DNA of 64,000 nt, taken from contig NZ_CP083239.1 of assembly GCF_022836935.1 (NCBI RefSeq), positions 3,734,001-3,798,000 of the forward strand. Reading direction: 5' to 3'. The first letter of the stretch is position 1. Every line of letters begins with the position of its first letter. Of the stretch, positions 38,539 through 47,694 are shown piece after piece. A model generated the notes under the pieces. That model did no database searches, was not told where the DNA came from, and was given only the letters and a program-made list of their open reading frames with translations. Made by a program: the position numbers and the translations under genes. Source of the DNA: Ancylobacter polymorphus (GTDB lineage Bacteria; Pseudomonadota; Alphaproteobacteria; Rhizobiales; Xanthobacteraceae).

Positions 38539-40572
38539 ATGTCGAATTCTGACGACCTCTTCGCCGCTGTTCCCGCCCCGCGTCCGCGTGCGAGCGCACG
38601 CCCCGCCGCGCCGCGCGAGGGCACGCCGGGTGAGGCCGGCTACACCGCCGCCGATATCGAGGTGCTGGAAGGGCTGGAGCCGGTGCGGCGCCGGCCGGGC
38701 ATGTATATTGGCGGCACGGACGAGAAGGCGCTGCACCACCTCTTCGCCGAAGTGGTCGACAATTCGATGGACGAGGCCGTGGCCGGCCATGCCAGCTTCA
38801 TCGAGGTGGAACTGACCGAGGACGGCTTCCTCACCGTCACCGACAATGGCCGCGGCATCCCGATCGAGGAACACCCGAAATATCCCGGCAAGTCGGCGCT
38901 GGAGGTCATCCTCACCACGCTGCACGCGGGCGGCAAGTTCGACAGCAAGGTCTACGAGACCTCCGGCGGCTTGCACGGCGTCGGCGTCTCCGTGGTCAAC
39001 GCGCTGTCGGACGTCCTGGTGGTGGAGGTCGCGCGCGGGCAGACGCTGTACCGCCAGACCTATTCGCGCGGTGTGCCGCAGGGCGCTATCCAGGAAGTCG
39101 GGCGCATCCTCAACCGGCGCGGCACGCGGGTGAGCTTCCATCCCGACGCGCAGATCTTCGGCGAGAATGCCCGCTTCAAGCCGGCCCGCGTGTTCAAGAT
39201 GGCCCGCTCCAAGGCCTATCTGTTCGGTGGGGTGGAGATCCGCTGGAGCTGCGACGCCTCGCTCGTCGCCGGCACCGACATCCCGGAGAAGGCGGTGTTC
39301 CGCTTCCCCGGCGGCCTGCGCGACTATCTCGCCGCCGATATCGAGGGCCACACGCTGGTCCACCCCGACATCTTCTCCGGCAAGACCCAGCGCCCGGGTG
39401 GCCATGGCTCGGCCGAGTGGGCGGTGGCCTGGCTGGGCGATGCCGATGGCAGCATCTCCTCCTATTGCAACACCATCCCGACCGCCGAGGGCGGCACGCA
39501 TGAGACCGGCCTGCGCGCCGTGCTGCTCAAGGGCCTGCGCGACCATGCCGAGCGCACCGGCGCCGCCAAGCGCGCCGCCATCGTCACCGCCGACGACGTG
39601 ATGGCCGGCTGCGCCGCCATGCTCTCGGTGTTCGTGCGTGAGCCGGAATTCCAGGGCCAGACCAAGGAGAAGCTGGCCACCGCCGAGGCCACCCGCATCG
39701 TCGAGGCGGCGCTGCGCGACCCGTTCGACCATTGGCTCGGCGGCAACCCGGCACAGGCCAACCGCCTGCTCGACTGGGTGGTGGAGCGCGCCGAGGAAAG
39801 GCTGCGCCGCCGGCAGGAAAAGGAAATCTCCCGCAAGACCGCGGTGCGCAAGCTGCGTCTGCCGGGCAAGCTGGCGGACTGCTCCAACAATTCGGCGGCG
39901 GGGTCCGAGCTTTTCATCGTCGAAGGCGATTCGGCCGGCGGCTCGGCCAAGCAGGCGCGCGAACGCCAGACCCAGGCGGTGCTGCCGCTGCGCGGCAAGA
40001 TCCTCAACGTCGCCAGCGCCGGGCGCGACAAGCTGGCGGCGAACCAGCAACTCGGCGACCTCGTGCAGGCGCTGGGCGCCGGCACCGGTGCGCAGTATCG
40101 CGAGGAAGATCTGCGCTATGAGCGGGTCATCATCATGACCGACGCCGATGTCGACGGCGCGCATATCGCCTCGCTGCTCGTCACCTTCTTCTACCGGCAG
40201 ATGCCGAAGCTGATCGAGAACGGCCATCTCTTCCTTGCGGTGCCGCCGCTCTACCGCATCAGCCAGGGTGCCAAGACGCTCTATGCCCGCGACGAGGCGC
40301 ATCGCGACGAATTGCTGCGCACGGAGTTTTCCGGGCGCGGCAAGGTCGAGATCGGCCGCTTCAAGGGCCTTGGCGAAATGATGCCGGCGCAGCTGAAGGA
40401 AACCACCATGAGCCGCAAGACGCGCACGCTGCTGCGCGTCACCGTGGAAGAAGCCGAACGCGCGGCCACCGCCGACATCGTCGAGCGGCTGATGGGCAAC
40501 AAGCCGGAAAGCCGCTTCACCTTCATCTCCGAGCGCGCCGCCTTCGCCAGCGAGGAACTGCTGGATATCTGA
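38539..40572 (+). CDS. parE: DNA topoisomerase IV subunit B ParE
   Basis: ParE (677 aa) is the ATPase subunit of topoisomerase IV, which decatenates replicated chromosomes. A GHKL ATPase domain (RRRPGMYIGGTDEKALHHL, VVDNSMDEA, TDNGRGIPIEEH) precedes the transducer, and the TOPRIM domain has EGDSAGGSAKQARER and MTDADVDGAHI. The C-terminal RFKGLGEMMPAQL block is present. ParE lacks the GyrB insert, which is the reason to name it ParE. The N-terminus has an extra Ala/Pro/Arg-rich lead of about 30 residues. Confidence 0.93.
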   Translation: MSNSDDLFAAVPAPRPRASARPAAPREGTPGEAGYTAADIEVLEGLEPVRRRPGMYIGGTDEKALHHLFAEVVDNSMDEAVAGHASFIEVELTEDGFLTVTDNGRGIPIEEHPKYPGKSALEVILTTLHAGGKFDSKVYETSGGLHGVGVSVVNALSDVLVVEVARGQTLYRQTYSRGVPQGAIQEVGRILNRRGTRVSFHPDAQIFGENARFKPARVFKMARSKAYLFGGVEIRWSCDASLVAGTDIPEKAVFRFPGGLRDYLAADIEGHTLVHPDIFSGKTQRPGGHGSAEWAVAWLGDADGSISSYCNTIPTAEGGTHETGLRAVLLKGLRDHAERTGAAKRAAIVTADDVMAGCAAMLSVFVREPEFQGQTKEKLATAEATRIVEAALRDPFDHWLGGNPAQANRLLDWVVERAEERLRRRQEKEISRKTAVRKLRLPGKLADCSNNSAAGSELFIVEGDSAGGSAKQARERQTQAVLPLRGKILNVASAGRDKLAANQQLGDLVQALGAGTGAQYREEDLRYERVIIMTDADVDGAHIASLLVTFFYRQMPKLIENGHLFLAVPPLYRISQGAKTLYARDEAHRDELLRTEFSGRGKVEIGRFKGLGEMMPAQLKETTMSRKTRTLLRVTVEEAERAATADIVERLMGNKPESRFTFISERAAFASEELLDI

Positions 40573-40584
40573 GCGGAGCGGGCT

Positions 40585-41214
40585 CTAGCGTCGGTCAAAA
40601 GCGAGCCGCGCGGCGAGACCGAGAAAAATCAGGCCCGTGAGACGCTGAAAGCCACGGGCGAGGTGCTCGCGCGTCCGCAGCCAGCCACTGAGCCGGCCGG
40701 CGAAGCCGCCGACCAGAGCGTTCACCACCGTGCCGCCAGCATTGAACACCGTGCCCAGCAGCAGGAATTGGAGAAAGCCCGATCCGCGCGTGGGATCGAC
40801 GAATTGCGGCAGGAAGGCGAGGATGAACACCGCCACCTTCGGGTTTAGCACATTCACCAGCACCGCCTCGCGAAAGGCGCGCCAGGGCGTGTGCCGGCGG
40901 CCCAGCCCCGGTTCCAGCACCAGACCCGGGCTGCGCAGCGCCTGCACCGCCAGCCAGACGAGATAGGCGACACCGGCCCAGCGCAGCAGCTCGAACGCGC
41001 CGGGATGCGCGGCAAGCAGCGCCGCAAGGCCAAGCGCGGCGGCGAACACATGGATGAAGCCGCCGGCGGCAATGCCGAAGCTGGCGGCGATGCCGGCGCG
41101 GGGGCCGGACTTCATCCCCTGGCCGAGGCAGAACAGCATGTCGTTGCCGGGGGTGAGGTTCAGCGCCAGCGCCGCCGGCACGAAGAGCAGCAGCGTTTCC
41201 AGCGAAACCGGCAT
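40585..41214 (-). CDS. LysE/RhtB-family amino-acid exporter
   Basis: A 209-residue membrane protein with six hydrophobic segments and the LysE-family signature LNLTPGNDMLFCLGQGMKSGPRAGIAASFGIAAG near the N-terminus, and LVNVLNPKVAVFILAFLPQFV in the middle. Members export amino acids or related small metabolites. The substrate is not known. It starts 5 bp after the GreA-family gene, so the two are co-transcribed. Confidence 0.88.
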   Translation of the reverse strand: MPVSLETLLLFVPAALALNLTPGNDMLFCLGQGMKSGPRAGIAASFGIAAGGFIHVFAAALGLAALLAAHPGAFELLRWAGVAYLVWLAVQALRSPGLVLEPGLGRRHTPWRAFREAVLVNVLNPKVAVFILAFLPQFVDPTRGSGFLQFLLLGTVFNAGGTVVNALVGGFAGRLSGWLRTREHLARGFQRLTGLIFLGLAARLAFDRR

Positions 41215-41219
41215 GGCGC

Positions 41220-41702
41220 TCACCCCTCCGCCGCCTCGGGACGCGGATCGACGGCAACGATGTCCATGACCCCGCCCGGCAGCGTCACCTCGTCGCCGAT
41301 CCATTTGCCGGTCAGCGCGCGGGCGACCGGCGACACCCAGCCGATGCGGCCCTGCGCCGGATCGGCTTCATCTTCGCCAACAATGCGAAAGGTGCGGCGA
41401 CCGCCCTTTTCATCCTCCAGCGTCACCGCCATGCCGAAGGTGATGGCTTCACCCTCCTGGGGCGGGTCCACCGGCTCGGCATTGGCACGGCGCGCCGACC
41501 AATAGCGTAGTTCCCGCGAGGCGGCGGCGACGGCGTCGCGCTCGCCCTTGGCGCCGGCGGCAGACAGCGCCTCGCGCTGGCGGGCGATTTCGGCGTCGAT
41601 CTGTGCGAGGCCCCGGCGGGTGACGAGGTTGCGATTCGGGCTGACGGGCCGTTCGGGCAGCGTATCCGCGCCGCTGTCTTCTTTCACGAAAGCGCGGCTC
41701 AT
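41220..41702 (-). CDS. GreA/GreB-family elongation factor (Rnk-like)
   Basis: A 160-residue protein. The N-terminus MSRAFVKEDSGADTLPERPVSPNRNLVTRRGL is that of a GreA-type branch common in alphaproteobacteria. A helical segment (LAQIDAEIARQREALSAAGAKGERDAVAAASREL) precedes a C-terminal GreA/GreB domain with GDEVTLPGGVMDIVAV. Family members bind the secondary channel of RNA polymerase. Whether it cleaves transcripts or acts as an inhibitor cannot be told. It lies upstream of the LysE gene. Confidence 0.85.
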   Translation of the reverse strand: MSRAFVKEDSGADTLPERPVSPNRNLVTRRGLAQIDAEIARQREALSAAGAKGERDAVAAASRELRYWSARRANAEPVDPPQEGEAITFGMAVTLEDEKGGRRTFRIVGEDEADPAQGRIGWVSPVARALTGKWIGDEVTLPGGVMDIVAVDPRPEAAEG

Positions 41703-41759
41703 CGCGCGACCTGCCTTCCCCTGCGGGGCCGCGCCGGGCCGGACCATGCCGAAAAGCCC

Positions 41760-41806
41760 TTGACAGCGGCCGAATACGTTGACTTTCCGAGCGTTATGCC
41801 TATGGT
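41760..41806 (+). promoter_or_regulatory. Candidate sigma-70-type promoters of the DEAD-box helicase gene
   Basis: In the divergent gap, TTGACT (41779-41784) and TATGGT (41801-41806) are 16 bp apart, and TTGACA (41760-41765) lies upstream of another possible pair. These are plausible -35/-10 elements about 115-160 bp before the helicase start. The matches are by eye and the -10 is imperfect. Confidence 0.35.
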
Positions 41807-41921
41807 GCAACGCGTCGTCATACCATATCCGACTGAGGCGCTCCGCGCGACGACGATGCAACCATCCCCGGTTACGGCTCGGGGGTTCGGTGTGCGGTGC
41901 GCAGCCGCAGAATTGATCCAG

Positions 41922-43529
41922 ATGCCTTTTAACGAACTGGGCCTGAGCGACAAGGTGCTCGCGGCCGTTGCCGATACCGGCTACACCGAGCCGACGCCGA
42001 TCCAGGCGCAGGCCATTCCGCATGTGCTCGCGCGCCGCGACGTGCTGGGCCTCGCGCAGACGGGCACCGGCAAGACCGCCGCCTTCACCCTGCCGATGCT
42101 GACATTGCTGGAGCAGGGGCGCGCCCGGGCCCGCATGCCCCGCACGCTGATCCTCGAACCCACGCGCGAACTCGCGGCACAGGTCGAAGAGAACTTCACG
42201 CGCTACGGCAAGAACCACAAGCTGAACGTTGCCCTGCTGATCGGCGGCGTCTCCTTCGGCGACCAGGATGCGAAGCTGCTGCGCGGCGTCGACATCCTCA
42301 TCGCCACGCCGGGCCGGCTGCTCGACCATGTGGAGCGTGGCCGACTGCTGCTCTCGGGCATCGAGATCCTCGTCATCGACGAAGCAGACCGCATGCTCGA
42401 CATGGGCTTCATCCCGGACATTGAACGCGTGTGCAAGCTGGTGCCGTTCACCCGCCAGACGCTGTTCTTCTCCGCGACCATGCCGCCGGAAATCCAGCGC
42501 CTCGTCGCGCAGTTCCTGTCGAACCCGGTACAGATCGAGGCGTCGCGCCCCTCCTCCACCGCCTCGACCATCACCCAGTTGCTGGTCGCCTCACCCAAAG
42601 AGGATTTCGCCAAGCGCGAAGTGCTGCGCGGGCTGATCGACAGCGCCGAGAACCTGCAGAACGGCATCATCTTCTGCAACCGCAAGAGCGAAGTCGCCAT
42701 CGTTCACAAGTCGCTGCTGCGCCATGGCTATAAGGCCGTGTGCCTGCATGGCGACATGGACCAGCGCTCGCGCATGCAGGCGCTCGACCAGTTCCGCACC
42801 GGCGAGGCCACGCTGCTGGTGGCGTCCGACGTTGCCGCACGCGGGCTCGACATTCCCGCCGTGAGCCATGTGTTCAACTACGACACGCCGCATCACGCGG
42901 AAGACTACGTGCACCGCATCGGCCGCACCGGCCGCGCCGGACGTGCGGGCGCCGCCTTCACCATCGTCACCTCCGCCGATTCCAAGTCGCTGGCGGCCAT
43001 CGAGAAGCTGATCGGCCGTCCGATCGACTGGAAGGACGGCGCCGGTCTAGACACGGTGCCGGCGGTGGAGACGCGCGCACGTCCAGGCCGCGAGAAGGCG
43101 TCGGGTGACAGGACCGCGCGCGAAAAGGGCCGTGGCGGTCGCAACCGCGAGCGCGAGGATGGCGGCGAGAGCCGTGGCGCCCGTCCTGCCCGCCGCCGCG
43201 AGGCCGAGCCGGCCAGCGCGCCGGTCGAGGCTGTGGAGACGAAGGTCGCGGCTGAGGCTCCGGCCAAGCCGGCACGGCGCCGCTCTCGCGCGGCCGAGGC
43301 GGACGCCGCCCCGACCGCCGTCGCGCCTGCCGCTCCGCCCGTGGCCGCCTCGGCTCCGGCGAACGCGCCGCGCGGGCGTGGCCGCGAGAAGGCCGCCCCC
43401 GCCCCGGCGCGGGCGCCGGTCACCCCGCTCACCCATCGCCGCCCCGACCGGGCGCCGATGGACGAGCCGGCGGACACCTCGCACCTGCCGGCCTTCCTGC
43501 TGCGGCCGGTGAAGATCAAGGCCGGCTGA
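41922..43529 (+). CDS. DEAD-box RNA helicase (RhlE-like) with long basic C-terminal tail
   Basis: A 535-residue ATP-dependent RNA helicase. In order: Q-motif FNELGLSDKVLAAVADTGYTEPTPIQ, motif I AQTGTGKT, PTRELA, TPGR, DEAD, SAT, then the second domain with ARGLDIP and HRIGRTGRAGR. After about residue 380 the protein is an Arg/Ala/Pro-rich tail that likely binds RNA. It is RhlE-like and could act in ribosome assembly or cold adaptation. The start ATG was placed at the Q-motif; a longer frame upstream has no family support. The 3' end overlaps the convergent mscS by 14 bp. Confidence 0.9.
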   Translation: MPFNELGLSDKVLAAVADTGYTEPTPIQAQAIPHVLARRDVLGLAQTGTGKTAAFTLPMLTLLEQGRARARMPRTLILEPTRELAAQVEENFTRYGKNHKLNVALLIGGVSFGDQDAKLLRGVDILIATPGRLLDHVERGRLLLSGIEILVIDEADRMLDMGFIPDIERVCKLVPFTRQTLFFSATMPPEIQRLVAQFLSNPVQIEASRPSSTASTITQLLVASPKEDFAKREVLRGLIDSAENLQNGIIFCNRKSEVAIVHKSLLRHGYKAVCLHGDMDQRSRMQALDQFRTGEATLLVASDVAARGLDIPAVSHVFNYDTPHHAEDYVHRIGRTGRAGRAGAAFTIVTSADSKSLAAIEKLIGRPIDWKDGAGLDTVPAVETRARPGREKASGDRTAREKGRGGRNREREDGGESRGARPARRREAEPASAPVEAVETKVAAEAPAKPARRRSRAAEADAAPTAVAPAAPPVAASAPANAPRGRGREKAAPAPARAPVTPLTHRRPDRAPMDEPADTSHLPAFLLRPVKIKAG

Positions 43530-44439
43530 ACGGCTCGCCCGCCTTGGGCTGCGGCAGGGCGGAACCGGCTTCCACCTGATCTGCAGCCACCACCGGCTTC
43601 GCCGCGCGCGGGCGGCGCGGCGATGACGCGGCTGGCGAAGCTGCGACTGGCTGATCAGTCGGCGTGGACGGCGTGCGGATGACTTCGCGCAGGCGCTTGA
43701 TCAGGTCGCCACGCACCCCGCCTGCATCGCCCGAAGACGCCCAGCCGGAAAAACCGATCTCGACCCGGTCCAGCGCCATCTTTGCGATGGAGGCGGACGG
43801 ACCCGGGGTGGCGGACACGCGCGGGTCGTTTTTCAGGAAAGCCAAGCCCTTCTCCATCAACCCCTCGATGTCGGCATCCGGCTTCAGTTCCAGCGCGAAG
43901 CTGAAGCTGCGGGCGCCATAGACCGAGCGGTTGATGATCGGCGCCCCCCACACCCGGCCGTTCGGCATCAGCACCTGCACATTGTCGCCCGCGGCGAGTT
44001 CGGTGGTGAACAGGGTAATGGCCTTCACCGTGCCGCTCTGCCCGCCGACCTCGACGGAATCGCCGACCTTGAACGGGCGGAACAGCAGCAGCATCAACCC
44101 GGCGGCGACATTGGACAGCGTGCCCTGCAAGGCGAGCCCCACCGCCAGAGAGGTGGCGCCGAGCACCGCGATCAGGCTGGTGGTCTGAATGCCGAAGCGT
44201 TGCAGCACGGCGAGCCCGACGAACACCAGCACGGTGTAGCGGGCGAGGCTTGAGAGGAAGCCGACAATGGTCGGGTCGACCCGGTGCGTGGCGTTCAGCG
44301 CCCGGGTCACCAGCCGATCCACCACGCTCGCCAGCCACCAGCCGATAATCAGCAGCGCCAGAGCATAGAGAATGTTCAGCCCGTAAAGGACGATGAGGTC
44401 GCCAAGCCCATTCAGGCCGCCATAGCTGTCGAGATCCAT
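43516..44439 (-). CDS. Small-conductance mechanosensitive channel, MscS family
   Basis: A 307-residue MscS-type channel. Three or four hydrophobic helices (residues about 15-115) end in the pore-lining helix region LAVGLALQGTLSNVAAGLMLLLFRPFKVGDSVEV, then the beta-domain SGTVKAITLFTTELAAGDNVQVLMPNG. The last 50 residues are Pro/Ala-rich. Such channels release osmolytes when turgor rises. It overlaps the 3' end of the helicase gene by 14 bp, in opposite orientation. Confidence 0.9.
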   Translation of the reverse strand: MDLDSYGGLNGLGDLIVLYGLNILYALALLIIGWWLASVVDRLVTRALNATHRVDPTIVGFLSSLARYTVLVFVGLAVLQRFGIQTTSLIAVLGATSLAVGLALQGTLSNVAAGLMLLLFRPFKVGDSVEVGGQSGTVKAITLFTTELAAGDNVQVLMPNGRVWGAPIINRSVYGARSFSFALELKPDADIEGLMEKGLAFLKNDPRVSATPGPSASIAKMALDRVEIGFSGWASSGDAGGVRGDLIKRLREVIRTPSTPTDQPVAASPAASSPRRPRAAKPVVAADQVEAGSALPQPKAGEPFSRP

Positions 44440-44532
44440 CGCTTGTCGCTCCGTGCGCGTCCGGGAGCCCGGCACCGCCGGGACCTTCGGCAAACACGTG
44501 CGACGCGGGCGGGTTCCCGCGGGACGCATGTT

Positions 44533-44883
44533 TCAGCGTCGGCGCGAGCGACGAGGGATGGCGGCAGCGCCGGCCGCGCGGGCGATGGCGAGGGCGCGAT
44601 GGGCGAGCGCGGCGGCGAGTTCGCCATCGTCGAGCGCCGGCTCCGGTAGTGACCAGTAGCCGACGCTCACCCGCCTTCCATCCTTGCGCGCATAGGTGAA
44701 GGGCTCGGCGCCCGCAGAGGCGAGATCGGCGGCGAAGGCCGCGTCGGTCTTGAGATAGAGGCGCCCGTCGATGACGAGCCCGAACATCACGCCGTCTGCG
44801 TACAGCCCCTGCCCGCCGAACAGGCGGCGGGTGCGCACGGGCCCGAAGGCGGCGAAGAGATCGGCGATGTCGGCCTCATCCAT
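44533..44883 (-). CDS. TfoX N-terminal domain protein
   Basis: A 116-residue protein made of a single TfoX_N domain: FGPVRTRRLFGGQGLYADGVMFGLVIDGRLYLKTD is the family core, followed by PFTYARKDGRRVSVGYWSLPE. TfoX regulates competence in gammaproteobacteria, but the isolated N-terminal domain in alphaproteobacteria has no assigned role. The basic tail IPRRSRRR is unusual. It begins 16 bp after the A-type carrier gene. Confidence 0.85.
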   Translation of the reverse strand: MDEADIADLFAAFGPVRTRRLFGGQGLYADGVMFGLVIDGRLYLKTDAAFAADLASAGAEPFTYARKDGRRVSVGYWSLPEPALDDGELAAALAHRALAIARAAGAAAIPRRSRRR

Positions 44884-44899
44884 CGCGCACCGCGAGGGA

Positions 44900-45286
44900 T
44901 CAGGCGCTGGCGCCGGTGGCCTCGGGCCGTACGGGGGTGATGGCGACGGATTCGCCGCAGCCGCAGGCCGAGGTCTGGTTGGGGTTGTTGAACACGAACT
45001 GGGCAGCGAACTTGTCCGCCTTGAAGTCCATCTCGGTGCCGAGAAGATACAGGATCGCCTTGGGGTCGATCAGCACCTTCACGCCCTTGTCCTCGACCAC
45101 CTCGTCGAACTTGCCCGCCTCTTCGGCGAATTCCATCGTGTATTCCATGCCGGCGCAGCCGCCATTCTTGACGCCGATACGAAGCCCGGCGACCGGCTTT
45201 TCCGAACGCGCGATCACCTGCCGCACGCGGTCGGCGGCAGCGTCGGTCAAGGTCATCACCTTGGGGCGGGGGCGGGGCTGGGTCAT
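44900..45286 (-). CDS. sufA: Iron-sulfur cluster A-type carrier (SufA/IscA/ErpA family)
   Basis: A 128-residue A-type carrier that holds and delivers iron-sulfur clusters. The three conserved cysteines are C44 (NGGCAGMEY), C108 and C110 (SACGCGES). The ATG at 45284-45286 has a GGAG site 9 bp upstream; a start five codons earlier is less likely. It lies at the end of the suf cluster, 214 bp from the VOC gene. SufA is chosen from location; IscA or ErpA would look similar. Confidence 0.88.
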   Translation of the reverse strand: MTQPRPRPKVMTLTDAAADRVRQVIARSEKPVAGLRIGVKNGGCAGMEYTMEFAEEAGKFDEVVEDKGVKVLIDPKAILYLLGTEMDFKADKFAAQFVFNNPNQTSACGCGESVAITPVRPEATGASA

Positions 45287-45394
45287 GTTCACTGTCTCCA
45301 CATCGACGCCGGTTCAAGGCCGGCGGATCGGTCCCGCCTAATGTGGGGGATGCGTGGGGCGCCGGCAAGGGCGAAGGCGGCGGGTAGCGCCAGC

Positions 45395-45478
45395 GTCATC
45401 CCGGCCGAGGGCAGCGAGAGCCGGGACCGCTCTTCGTTCGGCGCGATCCCGGATCGGCCTACGGCCGTCCGGGATGAC
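45395..45478. repeat. Dispersed palindromic repeat, copy 3
   Basis: An 84-bp unit from GTCATCCCGGCC to CCGGGATGAC, in the gap between the VOC gene and the A-type carrier gene. It could shape or process the suf mRNA; no T-run is present. Confidence 0.8.
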
Positions 45479-45500
45479 GACAGCGGACACGTCCCAGCCC

Positions 45501-45932
45501 TCAGTAATTCGGCCAAAGCCCGGGCGTGGCCAGTTCGACCATGTGATGGTCCGGATCGCGGAAATACAGGCTGACCCCGCCCCCCTTCCAGTTCACCCGG
45601 CCTTCCAGCTTCACGCGATGGGCGGCGAGATGCTGCTCCCAATGCGCCAGAGAACTTTCCGGGATCGCCAGCGCGTAATGCAGCGCGCCGCTGCCGTCAT
45701 GCGGCGGGATGGTGCCTTCCGCCATCACCACCGGCTCCAGCGTCGCGCCGCGCAGGAACAGCAGAAGCACGCTGCCCGGCCCGGCGCGATAGGCGCAGAA
45801 GCGGTCATCGGCGACCATCGGCTCCAACCCCAGCACGCGCTCATAGAAGGCGCGGGCCCGGGCCATGTCGTCAACATAGAGCCCCGTTTCCAGCACGCCG
45901 GACAGCGGCGGCGCGACGGGGGTCTCACTCAC
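45501..45932 (-). CDS. VOC-superfamily (glyoxalase/bleomycin resistance-like) protein
   Basis: A 143-residue VOC fold protein. ETGLYVDDMARARAFYERVLGLEP is the standard opening, ALAIPESSLAHWEQHLAAHRV the second half and VSLYFRDPDHHMVELATPG the final metal-ligand strand. Substrate unknown. The GTG at 45930-45932 overlaps the sufT stop (GTGA), which indicates translational coupling and decides the start. Its place inside the suf operon is known in several alphaproteobacteria, but its role there is not. Confidence 0.85.
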   Translation of the reverse strand: MSETPVAPPLSGVLETGLYVDDMARARAFYERVLGLEPMVADDRFCAYRAGPGSVLLLFLRGATLEPVVMAEGTIPPHDGSGALHYALAIPESSLAHWEQHLAAHRVKLEGRVNWKGGGVSLYFRDPDHHMVELATPGLWPNY

Positions 45933-46303
45933 CACAGATTCAGCGCCAGCCGCGCTTCCTCGGACATCCGACCCTGATCCCACGGCGGATCGAAGGTGAG
46001 GTTGACGGTAGCACCGGCGACACCGCCGACGCTGGCTACCGCGCCCTCCACCATGCCGGGCAGTTCGGCCGCCGAGGGGCAGTTGGGCGTGGTCAACGTC
46101 ATTTCCACCGCGACCTGACGGTCGTCGGCGATGTCGACCTTGTAGATGAGGCCGAGCTCGTAGATGTCGACCGGGATTTCCGGGTCATAGACGGTCTTGA
46201 GCGCCGCGACGATGTCGTCGGTCAGGCGCTCAAGCTCCGCCTCCGGAATGGCGGCGTTCACAGCCGGGGTGTTCGGCGTGTCGGAGGTCTGGGCTTCGCT
46301 CAT
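45929..46303 (-). CDS. sufT: SUF system assembly protein SufT (DUF59)
   Basis: A 124-residue DUF59/MIP18 domain protein with VYDPEIPVDIYELGLIYKVDI, MTLTTPNCPSAAELPGMVEGA (the conserved Cys) and VNLTFDPPWDQGRMSEEARL. SufT supports maturation of iron-sulfur proteins. Its ATG overlaps the sufS stop by 4 bp (ATGA), and the VOC gene overlaps its end by 4 bp. Confidence 0.93.
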   Translation of the reverse strand: MSEAQTSDTPNTPAVNAAIPEAELERLTDDIVAALKTVYDPEIPVDIYELGLIYKVDIADDRQVAVEMTLTTPNCPSAAELPGMVEGAVASVGGVAGATVNLTFDPPWDQGRMSEEARLALNLW

Positions 46304-47544
46304 GCGAAAAGATCCTGAGCCTTGATGAGGGCGTCGGCGAGAATGTCGACTTCCTCATGCGTGTTGTAGAGCGCGAACGACGCCCGGCACGTCGCCGTCA
46401 CACCATATCGCCCCAGAAGCGGCATCGCGCAATGGGTGCCGGCACGCACCGCCACGCCGGCGCGGTCGATCACGGTGGCGATGTCATGCGCATGCGCGCC
46501 CTTCACGTCGAAGGCGAAGATCGCGCCCTTGCCCGGCGCGTCGCCATAGACCTGCACGGAATTGATCTGCGCCAGCCGCTCGCGGGCATAGGCGCCGAGC
46601 GAGGCCTCATGCGCGGCGATGCGCTCGCGGCCGAGGCTTTCCATATAGGCCAGCGCCGCGCCGAGCCCGATCGCCTGCACGATGGGCGGCGTCCCGGCCT
46701 CGAAGCGGTGCGGGGGCTCGCCATAGGTGACGCCCTCTTCGGTGACGGTGCGGATCATCTCGCCGCCGCCCTCATAAGGCGGCATCTTCTCCAGCAGCGC
46801 CCGCTTGCCATAGAGCAGGCCGATGCCGGTCGGCCCGTAGAGCTTGTGGCCGGTGACGGCGTAGAAATCGACATCGAGGTCGACCACGTCCACCGGCATG
46901 TGCACGGCGGCCTGCGAGCCGTCGACCACCACCAAAGCGCCGGCCTCATGGGCGAGGCGGGCGATCTCCTTGATCGGCGTCACCGTGCCGAGCACGTTCG
47001 ACATATGGGTGATGGCGACGATCCTGGTCCGCTCGGTGAGCAGCGCCTTGAAGGCGTCGAGGTCGAAGGCACCGTCCTCGGTCACCGGCGCCCATTTAAT
47101 CACGGCGCCCTTGCGCTCGCGCAGATAGTTCCATGGCACGATGTTGGAATGGTGCTCCATGATCGAGAGCACGATCTCGTCGCCTTCGCCGATCGACTGG
47201 CCGAGCGAGGAGGCCACGAGGTTGAGCGCGCCGGTGGCGGAGCGGGTGAAGATCACCTCGTCCAGCGTCGGGGCGTTGAGGAAGGCGCGGCAGCGCTCGC
47301 GGGCTTCCTCATAGGCCTCGGTCATCGCATTGGCGAGGAAGTGCAGGCCGCGATGGACGTTGGAATATTCGTTCTCATAGGCAAAGCGCATCCGGTCCAG
47401 CACCTGCACCGGCTTCTGCGCCGAGGCGGCATTGTCGAGATAGACCAGCGGCTTGCCGTAGACCTGCTTGGACAGGATGGGGAAATCCTGCCGCACGCGG
47501 GCGACGTCGTAGGTGCCGTCGGTGACGGCGGGATGGAGGGTCAT
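46300..47544 (-). CDS. sufS: Group II cysteine desulfurase SufS
   Basis: SufS (414 aa) takes sulfur from cysteine for iron-sulfur cluster assembly on SufBCD. PLP binds K234 in VTGHKLYGPTG, and the persulfide cysteine is C386 in GVTATCRASF, in a short loop as in group II enzymes. The HHSN motif at 131-134 is intact. No SufE or SufU gene is seen next to it. It is separated from sufD by 150 bp, which include a palindromic repeat. Confidence 0.95.
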   Translation of the reverse strand: MTLHPAVTDGTYDVARVRQDFPILSKQVYGKPLVYLDNAASAQKPVQVLDRMRFAYENEYSNVHRGLHFLANAMTEAYEEARERCRAFLNAPTLDEVIFTRSATGALNLVASSLGQSIGEGDEIVLSIMEHHSNIVPWNYLRERKGAVIKWAPVTEDGAFDLDAFKALLTERTRIVAITHMSNVLGTVTPIKEIARLAHEAGALVVVDGSQAAVHMPVDVVDLDVDFYAVTGHKLYGPTGIGLLYGKRALLEKMPPYEGGGEMIRTVTEEGVTYGEPPHRFEAGTPPIVQAIGLGAALAYMESLGRERIAAHEASLGAYARERLAQINSVQVYGDAPGKGAIFAFDVKGAHAHDIATVIDRAGVAVRAGTHCAMPLLGRYGVTATCRASFALYNTHEEVDILADALIKAQDLFA

Positions 47545-47565
47545 CTTCCGGCCTTTCGTTAAGGC

Positions 47566-47668
47566 GTCATCCCGGCCGCAGCGAAGCGCAGAGCCGGGAT
47601 CGCGGGCCGAGCAATGGCCCAGTTCGGCGGACGATCCCGGATCGCGGCCATGCCGCGTCCGGGATGAC
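47566..47668. repeat. Dispersed palindromic repeat, copy 4
   Basis: A 103-bp unit from GTCATCCCGGCCGCAGCG to GCGTCCGGGATGAC between sufD and sufS, both on the minus strand. It is the longest copy seen and has additional inner inverted blocks (GATCCCGG, GCCGGGATC). Confidence 0.8.
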
Positions 47669-47694
47669 GGCTTCGATCAATGCGCAACCGCGCC

